Below, in pieces: positions 57,901 to 64,000 of a stretch of 64,000 nt of DNA. How positions within the stretch are numbered: position 1 is the stretch's first letter; every line of letters begins with the position of its first letter. This stretch comes from Alphaproteobacteria bacterium (GTDB lineage Bacteria > Pseudomonadota > Alphaproteobacteria > Micavibrionales > Micavibrionaceae). Position numbers and translations under genes: made by a program. Location: assembly GCA_009929775.1 (NCBI GenBank), contig RZZS01000002.1, positions 36,312-100,311 on the forward strand, written 5' to 3'. Under the pieces are notes generated by a model. It was not told where the DNA came from and ran no database searches. It saw only the letters and a list, made by a program, of their open reading frames with translations.

Positions 57901-58020
57901 GGAACCGGACCGAAGGCGGGCGGCCCCCATTATCTGCACCGCTTCGCCACCGAGCGGGTCATTAGCATCGACACCACGGCGAGCGGGGGGAATGCCAGTC
58001 TGGTGAGTCTGGAGGAATGA
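54952..58020 (+). CDS. putA: Bifunctional proline dehydrogenase / delta-1-pyrroline-5-carboxylate dehydrogenase
   Basis: PRODH part ([16 protein letters not shown]), ALDH part ([69 protein letters not shown]). Confidence 0.96.
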   Translation: [1022 protein letters not shown]

Positions 58021-58024
58021 AGGA

Positions 58025-58588
58025 ATGAACGACTGTTTGCTGGTGTTTGCCGTGGCTGACGAGTGCGGCGTGGCGTTCGGTGATTACACGGTCCTCAACA
58101 CCGGCGTTGGAAAGCTCAATGCCGCCTATGCCCTGATGAAGGCGCTCGGAGAGCGCAGGCCGTCGCTGGTCGTTAATCTCGGCACGGCGGGCAGCGCGGT
58201 GCACCCCGCCGGGACGGTCGTGCATTGTACGTCCTTCGTGCAACGGGACATGGATGTCAGCCCGCTCGGGTTCGAGCGCGGCGTCACGCCGTTTTCAAAT
58301 GAGGGCGTTCGGCTGGAGTACGGGCTGGAGGCGCCCGGACTGCCGCACGCCGTGTGCGGCACGGGCGACAGTTTCGAAACCGCGCATACGGGGGAAGAAT
58401 ACTGCATTGTCGACATGGAGGCGTACGCTCTCGCCGTGATCTGCAAGCGGGAAAACATCCCCTTTCTGTGCCTGAAATATATCTCGGACGGCGCGGATGG
58501 CCGGGCCTCGCAGGACTGGTGCGAAGCGCTGGAAAAAGCGTCGGTCGCGCTTCGAGGAGCGCTGGATGCGTGGCTGGCGGATCGTTGA
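58025..58588 (+). CDS. Nucleoside phosphorylase / MTA-SAH nucleosidase-like protein
   Basis: VLNTGVGKLNAAYALMKAL...LVVNLGTAGSA...VDMEAYALAVICKRENIPFLCLKYISDGAD. Confidence 0.82.
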   Translation: MNDCLLVFAVADECGVAFGDYTVLNTGVGKLNAAYALMKALGERRPSLVVNLGTAGSAVHPAGTVVHCTSFVQRDMDVSPLGFERGVTPFSNEGVRLEYGLEAPGLPHAVCGTGDSFETAHTGEEYCIVDMEAYALAVICKRENIPFLCLKYISDGADGRASQDWCEALEKASVALRGALDAWLADR

Positions 58589-58655
58589 GGGCTTCCATTT
58601 CGCCGTCATCCGTTTATAACGTCCTTTCAGGATTTTGCGAGAAGGAAGGCAGGGC

Positions 58656-59933
58656 ATGGACGTATTGTTGATTGGATCGGGAGGGCGCGAGCATGCGCTG
58701 GCGTGGCGGCTTGCGGCGTCGGAGTTTTGCGAGGCGCTTTATTGCGCGCCGGGGAACGCGGGGGTCGCCGAATGCGCGGAAATCGTGCCGATTGCGCTTG
58801 AGGACATCGACGGTCTGACCCGCTTTGCCGCGGAAAAGAATGTCGACCTTGTGGTCGTCGGACCGGAAGCGCCGCTCGTAGCCGGGGTCGCGGACCGGAT
58901 GCGCGAGAAGGGCATTGCCGTTTTCGGTCCCTCCGCATCGGCGGCGCGCCTTGAAGGCTCCAAGAGTTTTACCAAAGAGCTTTGCACGAAGTACAATATC
59001 CCGACCGCCCGTTACGGCCGGTTCACGGATGCCGCGGCAGCGCGCAAATACATCGAAGACGCTGATTTCCGCATGGTCGTCAAGGCCGACGGTCTCGCGG
59101 CCGGCAAGGGCGTCATCATTCCCGAATCCCGGGAAGAGGCGATCGCCGCCGCCGAGGACATGCTCTCCGGCTCGTTCGGCGAGGCGGGCGCGTCCGTCGT
59201 CGTCGAGGAGTTTCTCGACGGCGAGGAAGTCAGCTATTTTGCGCTTGCCGACGGCGATTTCGTCCTGCCCCTCTCCAGCGCGCAGGACCACAAGCGTGCG
59301 TACGATGGTGACAAGGGCCCCAATACCGGCGGTATGGGGGCGTACTCCCCCGCGCGTCCCGGCATTTTCCCGCCCGAGCTCGAGCGCGAGGTGATGGAGA
59401 CGATCATCCTGCCGACGGTCCGGGGCATGAAAGAAGAGGGCTGTCCGTTTACGGGCGTCCTGTACGCGGGCCTGATGATCGTGGACGGCAAGCCGTATCT
59501 GATCGAGTACAATTGCCGATTTGGCGACCCGGAATGCCAGCCTCTGATGATGCGGATGCAGGGCGATTTGCTGGAAGTTTTGCTCGCTGCCGCGCAAGGA
59601 CGCTTGCGTGACGTCGAAGGGAAAGTGAGCTGGAGCGACGAGGCGGCGCTGTGCGTCGTCATGGCGGCGAACGGTTATCCGGGCGCGTACGCCAAGGGTA
59701 CGCCAATCGGAGATCTCTCGGCAGCCGACTCGGTTCCCGGCGTCAAGATTTTCCACGCGGGCACGGCGCTCGGGCCGGATCGCGGGCTTGTCAGCAACGG
59801 CGGACGCGTCCTCGGCGTTACGGCGAGGGCCGAAACCGTCGAGCAAGCGCAGAAACAGGCCTACGAAGCCGTCGACAAAATCGATTGGCAGGACGGGTTT
59901 TGCCGCCGGGATATCGGCTGGCGCGCTTCATAG
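58656..59933 (+). CDS. purD: Phosphoribosylamine-glycine ligase
   Basis: [38 protein letters not shown]...[11 protein letters not shown]-like [13 protein letters not shown]...[12 protein letters not shown]. Confidence 0.97.
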   Translation: MDVLLIGSGGREHALAWRLAASEFCEALYCAPGNAGVAECAEIVPIALEDIDGLTRFAAEKNVDLVVVGPEAPLVAGVADRMREKGIAVFGPSASAARLEGSKSFTKELCTKYNIPTARYGRFTDAAAARKYIEDADFRMVVKADGLAAGKGVIIPESREEAIAAAEDMLSGSFGEAGASVVVEEFLDGEEVSYFALADGDFVLPLSSAQDHKRAYDGDKGPNTGGMGAYSPARPGIFPPELEREVMETIILPTVRGMKEEGCPFTGVLYAGLMIVDGKPYLIEYNCRFGDPECQPLMMRMQGDLLEVLLAAAQGRLRDVEGKVSWSDEAALCVVMAANGYPGAYAKGTPIGDLSAADSVPGVKIFHAGTALGPDRGLVSNGGRVLGVTARAETVEQAQKQAYEAVDKIDWQDGFCRRDIGWRAS

Positions 59934-60076
59934 GGCTTCAAGATCTCTCCCAAATGTGACTTGCCGGGCGGGCCTTCGCTATAATGGGGGCAGGTGATAT
60001 CCTGTTAACCATTGGCGTGCATAATGATACCCTGTATTGGATCCATGGCTTTCACAAGCCTTGCCGGAAACGTCTC

Positions 60077-60826
60077 ATGCGCTCTCTTTTGATTGCAGTT
60101 TTTCTGTCCGTTCTCTCGACTTGTCCCGCGCTTGCACAGGACGCGGAACCCGTGCAGGAGCCGGTCGACTACCGCCTTCAAATTTACGGAAAACCGGAGA
60201 TCGTGCAGGAACTCATGGCGCTTGAATCGGAAAGCCAGCACGCGGCTGTAATCGAACGTGTCCGGGCCATCGAAAACGGCGAGGACATGAAAGAGGCGCT
60301 GCTCTGGCTGCGTACCCGCGTGATGGCCGACGACACGCCCGACCCGCGTTACGCGCTCCTTTACGCCGAGAGTCTGCAGCGCATTATCGGCGACCAGGCG
60401 GAAGACCAGCAGCCTTTGATGGAAACGGCGGCGATGGTCTATCTGTACGGGCATCTGACCATGGCGGTAGACGCGCAGCGGTGCCTGAATCGCGAGGCGA
60501 GCTGGTCGATCATCTCTCCGCTGATCTCCCCGTTCGACAGTCTCGTGCTCTTCTACAAGGATTTGTCGGAAGAAAAACGTCGAGACATTCTTGCGGTGGC
60601 GATGCGCCTCGAGGATCGCGTTTCGGGACGCGAGCCTAATGCCTGGATATGCGTCAACGACCGCGAGGCTGGGCCTGAGATCCGGAAAGCCGGGGACGGG
60701 GGCTTCGAGGACGAGCTTTTTTCTCTTGTGCAGGAATTCGAACTCCAGCCCCAGTACATTTCCGAACGCATCTGGTCGGAGCGCCGGGACGCGCGGCGGC
60801 GGGCGTTTGCGCGGCAGTTTCGTTAA
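60077..60826 (+). CDS. Hypothetical secreted protein
   Basis: Signal peptide MRSLLIAVFLSVLSTCPALAQ; no family recognised. Confidence 0.6.
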   Translation: MRSLLIAVFLSVLSTCPALAQDAEPVQEPVDYRLQIYGKPEIVQELMALESESQHAAVIERVRAIENGEDMKEALLWLRTRVMADDTPDPRYALLYAESLQRIIGDQAEDQQPLMETAAMVYLYGHLTMAVDAQRCLNREASWSIISPLISPFDSLVLFYKDLSEEKRRDILAVAMRLEDRVSGREPNAWICVNDREAGPEIRKAGDGGFEDELFSLVQEFELQPQYISERIWSERRDARRRAFARQFR

Positions 60827-60869
60827 TTCCCGCATTGTATCTGCCGGGCTTGTGCGCTAAAACGCCCGC

Positions 60870-62744
60870 ATGCTCAATGTCGACTCCCTCACCTACATGA
60901 TCGGCGGACGCACGATCCTCGAAAATGTCTCCCTCACGCTGATGGATGGCTGGAAGGTCGGTGTCGTCGGCGCGAACGGCGCGGGCAAGTCGACGCTGTT
61001 CAAGCTTTTGTCCGGCGAGCTGCACGCCGATGGCGGCGAGGTGAGCGTCCCCGCGAGCCAGAAGATTGGCATGGTTAGGCAGGATATTCCCGAGAGCGAT
61101 GCGTCCCTGATCGACATCGTCATCGGTGCGGACGAGGAACTCAGCGCTGCGCTGCATGCGAGCGAACACGAAACCGACGCATACAAGATCGCCGATATTC
61201 ACGAGAAGCTCCTTCGGCTCAACGCCTATACGGCCGAGGCGCGGGCGTCCGTTCTGCTGACCGGGCTTGGCTTCAGGGACGAGGACTTGCGCAGGCCTTT
61301 CAGTTCGTTCAGCGGCGGCTGGCGGATGCGCGTGGCGCTGGCCGCGGCGCTGTTCGTGGAGCCCGACATTTTGCTTCTGGACGAGCCGACGAACCATCTC
61401 GATCTCGAGGCGATCATGTGGCTCGAGGACTATCTAGCGCGTTATCCGCATACGCTCCTGATCATTTCGCACGACCGCGAGCTGCTGAACAAATGCGCGG
61501 ACCATATCGTACACGTCGAGCGCAAGGGCACGACGCTCTATACCGGCAATTACGATGATTTCGAGCGGGAGCGGTCGCTGAAGCTCGGTCTCCAGCAGAA
61601 GATGTTCGAAAAGCAGCAAGCCAAGCGCGCGCATATGCAGGCCTTCGTCGACCGTTTCCGCGCCAAGGCCAGTAAGGCCCGTCAGGCCCAGAGCCGCATC
61701 AAGGCGCTTGAGCGCATGGACCTTGTGGATGCCGTGATCGCCGACCGCGCGATGAAATTTGTTTTTCCTCAGCCCGAGGAACTCGCCCCGCCGGTCATTT
61801 CCATCGACAAGGCCGATGTCGGCTACGCGCCGGGCAAGCCGGTTTTGAAAGGCGTGAACGAGCGCATCGATATGGACGACCGCATCGCGCTTCTGGGCGC
61901 GAACGGTAACGGCAAATCGACGCTTGTGAAGCTGGTCGCGGGCAAGCTTTCGGCCATGAGCGGCGAGGTAAAGCGCTCCGGCAAGCTCCGCATCGGCTAT
62001 TTCTCGCAGCACCAGACCGAAGAGCTGGACGTGGGTTCAACCCCTTTTCGCGAAATGGCGAAACTGTTCGAGGCGCGCGACGGGGCGTTCAAGGAGGCGG
62101 CCGTGCGCGCGAAACTCGGCGCGTTCGGCTTCTCCAAGGAACTTGCCGATAACCGTATCGGCACGCTGAGCGGGGGCGAGAAAGCGCGGCTGCTCTTCGC
62201 GCTGCTTTCCTTTGACGCTCCGCACCTCTTGCTGCTCGACGAGCCGACCAACCACCTTGACATCGATGCCCGTGAAGCGCTCGTGCAGGCGCTCAACGCC
62301 TATAACGGCGCGGTATTGATCGTCAGCCACGACCCCGGCATGCTCGAGCGCGTGGCCGAGCGGCTCTGGCTCGTCAAAGACGGCGAAGTGCACCCGTTCG
62401 ATGGCGACCTCGAAGACTACCGCAAATTCATCCTCGAGAGCCGCCGCGCTGAGCGCCGCGCGGGAAAAGCGGGGAAGAGCGACAGCCCCGCGCCTGCGCC
62501 TAAAACTACAGGCAGTGGCGTATCCAAAAACGCGCTCAAGAAAATCGAGCGCATGGAAAAGGACATCGCAAAACTCTCCGCCGAAAGGGAATCGCTCGAA
62601 GCCCGCATGGCCGACAGCGCGCTCTACACCCAAAGCGCCGACCAAATCGCCGCCACGCAGGAGCAATGGCAAACCCTAAGCGATAAACTCGCCGCACTGG
62701 AAGAAGAGTGGTTAGAGGCACAGGAAGCGGCGGAGGCTTCTTAA
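60870..62744 (+). CDS. Uup-like ABC-F family ATPase
   Basis: Two ABC domains ([36 protein letters not shown]), LDEPTNHLD twice, C-terminal coiled coil. Confidence 0.92.
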   Translation: MLNVDSLTYMIGGRTILENVSLTLMDGWKVGVVGANGAGKSTLFKLLSGELHADGGEVSVPASQKIGMVRQDIPESDASLIDIVIGADEELSAALHASEHETDAYKIADIHEKLLRLNAYTAEARASVLLTGLGFRDEDLRRPFSSFSGGWRMRVALAAALFVEPDILLLDEPTNHLDLEAIMWLEDYLARYPHTLLIISHDRELLNKCADHIVHVERKGTTLYTGNYDDFERERSLKLGLQQKMFEKQQAKRAHMQAFVDRFRAKASKARQAQSRIKALERMDLVDAVIADRAMKFVFPQPEELAPPVISIDKADVGYAPGKPVLKGVNERIDMDDRIALLGANGNGKSTLVKLVAGKLSAMSGEVKRSGKLRIGYFSQHQTEELDVGSTPFREMAKLFEARDGAFKEAAVRAKLGAFGFSKELADNRIGTLSGGEKARLLFALLSFDAPHLLLLDEPTNHLDIDAREALVQALNAYNGAVLIVSHDPGMLERVAERLWLVKDGEVHPFDGDLEDYRKFILESRRAERRAGKAGKSDSPAPAPKTTGSGVSKNALKKIERMEKDIAKLSAERESLEARMADSALYTQSADQIAATQEQWQTLSDKLAALEEEWLEAQEAAEAS

Positions 62745-62851
62745 GCCGACCCTTCATTATTACCCCGGATAAGGGTTTTCGTCCTTTCCGGTGTGACGGA
62801 TTGGGTATGGGGGGCTTGCTCGAATTGCCGTATTGGCCGATACTCGCGCGT

Positions 62852-63262
62852 ATGGAAAAAGATGAACACATACAGACGCTCGAACTGGCGGACAGTCTTT
62901 TCCCTCAAGTTCTGGCGGGAGAAAAGACGCGGACGCTGCGCTGGAGGGAAGGGGAAATCCGGCCCGGCTATTTGCTGTACACTTCTTTCGACAATCCGGC
63001 GTGGAAGGCGCTCGTTTGGGTGACCGGATGCCGGGACGCGCCCATGAACGAGATGGCGCCTTTATACGACATGTCGCCGGAGGATCTGCACAAATCCATG
63101 CAGCGCCATTATCCAGACATTGAAATCGACAGTCCCGTCACGCTGGTCGAGCATCTGACGCCCCGTCAGACGGCGGAAGAGCACGGCGTTCCCGAATCCC
63201 TGCGCGGCGAAATCCTGATGTCGGCGGAGGAGTTGAACTCGGAGGCGAGCGCTTCCCGATGA
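62852..63262 (+). CDS. ASCH-domain-like protein
   Basis: LADSLFPQVLAGEKTRTLRWREGEIRPGYLLYTSFDNPAWKALVWVTGCRDAPMNEM. Confidence 0.6.
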   Translation: MEKDEHIQTLELADSLFPQVLAGEKTRTLRWREGEIRPGYLLYTSFDNPAWKALVWVTGCRDAPMNEMAPLYDMSPEDLHKSMQRHYPDIEIDSPVTLVEHLTPRQTAEEHGVPESLRGEILMSAEELNSEASASR

Positions 63263-63744
63263 CCGTGCCGATCCTCTATCTCATCCACGGCTATATCGGC
63301 GCTGGAAAGACGACTTTTGCCAAAAAGCTCGAAGCCGAGACGAACGCGCTGCGCTTTACGGAAGACGAGTGGATCGTCAGGCTATACGGCCATAACCCGG
63401 ATTCGTCCGTCTTCAACGACCTTGAAGCCAGAGTAAAAGCCCTCATCACCGATCTGGCTGTCAATCTGCTCAAAAACGGTCAGAGCGTTATTCTGGATTT
63501 CGGTTTCTGGAAACGAAGCGAACGTGACTTCTGGCGCAAAACGGCAAAGGAGCTCGGGGCCGATGTCCGCCTTTACAACGTTTCCGCTCCTGCCGATGAA
63601 ATGAAGCGAAGAACCGTTGCGCGGACGGAGAACGGTAAAGGGGAGGAGCTATTTATCGACGAAAATGCTTTCGACACGCTTCTTGAGAATTTTGAGCCAC
63701 TCCAGCCTGATGAAGAAGGCTGGGAAATTTCTACAGGTAGATAA
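63259..63744 (+). CDS. P-loop kinase-like ATP-binding protein (AAA_33/zeta-toxin-like fold)
   Basis: LIHGYIGAGKTTFAKKLEAETNALRFTEDEW Walker A; ILDFGFWKRSERDFWR; ATGA overlap with upstream gene. Confidence 0.7.
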   Translation: MTVPILYLIHGYIGAGKTTFAKKLEAETNALRFTEDEWIVRLYGHNPDSSVFNDLEARVKALITDLAVNLLKNGQSVILDFGFWKRSERDFWRKTAKELGADVRLYNVSAPADEMKRRTVARTENGKGEELFIDENAFDTLLENFEPLQPDEEGWEISTGR

Positions 63745-63748
63745 CCCG

Positions 63749-64000
63749 TCAAGGCTCCGCCCTGTACTTGAACGGCAGGAGGTCGGCGGCGGGCACCTTG
63801 ATCAGTTCGTCCGCCTTCTCGTCATAGACGATCACGTCCGCGCCCGGGCAATAATCGGTGATGAACTCCCGGCACCGGCCGCAGGGCGGGATGACTTTAT
63901 GTTCCGCCCTTTCAACAGTGAAGTGCCCGATTGGGGGGTGGGCGGGCCAATGCGGCGGAAAAGACTTCTTGCGGGGTGTTGAATCCCAGTATTTTCCTCG
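63749..64000 (-). CDS. Cytidine-deaminase-like protein, C-terminal part (runs off window)
   Basis: Minus-strand frame ...HKVIPPCGRCREFITDYCPGADVIVYDEKADELIKVPAADLLPFKYRAEP*, PCxxC zinc motif. Confidence 0.65.
   Translation of the reverse strand, partial: RGKYWDSTPRKKSFPPHWPAHPPIGHFTVERAEHKVIPPCGRCREFITDYCPGADVIVYDEKADELIKVPAADLLPFKYRAEP

Noticed and set aside
54952-58020. Possible fused regulatory DNA-binding domain on PutA
   Set aside because: The N-terminus ([25 protein letters not shown]...) begins directly with the PRODH arm-like region; no ribbon-helix-helix motif visible
1-64000. CRISPR array, prophage or integrase-bearing island
   Set aside because: No regularly spaced direct repeats, Cas, integrase, capsid or transposase motifs seen in the supplied ORFs

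Overview
The window is an alphaproteobacterial chromosome segment: about 55 kb of mostly housekeeping genes with several accessory patches. Recognisable core genes include folE, cysS, ptsN, hpf, rpoN, ettA, mlaC/mlaA, lptG/lptF, pepA, holC, pheA, ftsK, lolA, recR, a Wza/BY-kinase pair, lptB, lptA, lptC, kdsD, rnd, tRNA-Leu(CAG), xseA, putA, purD and a uup-like ABC-F gene. The most notable accessory content is: (1) three consecutive, complete DotA/TraY-family polytopic membrane proteins (17.1-25.5 kb), which share a cysteine framework and family motifs but diverge in their central regions; (2) a tandem array of Lcl_C/DUF1566 C-type-lectin-like secreted proteins at the left edge, one of them frame-disrupted; (3) a protein with three LysM domains and a CHAP-like amidase domain but no visible signal peptide, next to an orphan receiver protein with an unrecognised N-terminal domain; (4) a dispersed, mosaic intergenic repeat built around the 27-bp palindrome GGGGACACAATAAGTTATTGTGTCCCC, present three times; (5) several uncharacterised ORFs, including two short ones absent from the ORF track (a zf-CHCC zinc-finger gene at 8409-8579 and a candidate at 13966-14145). 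No CRISPR array, prophage, transposase or rRNA was seen. All family calls come from reading motifs by eye; no database search was run.
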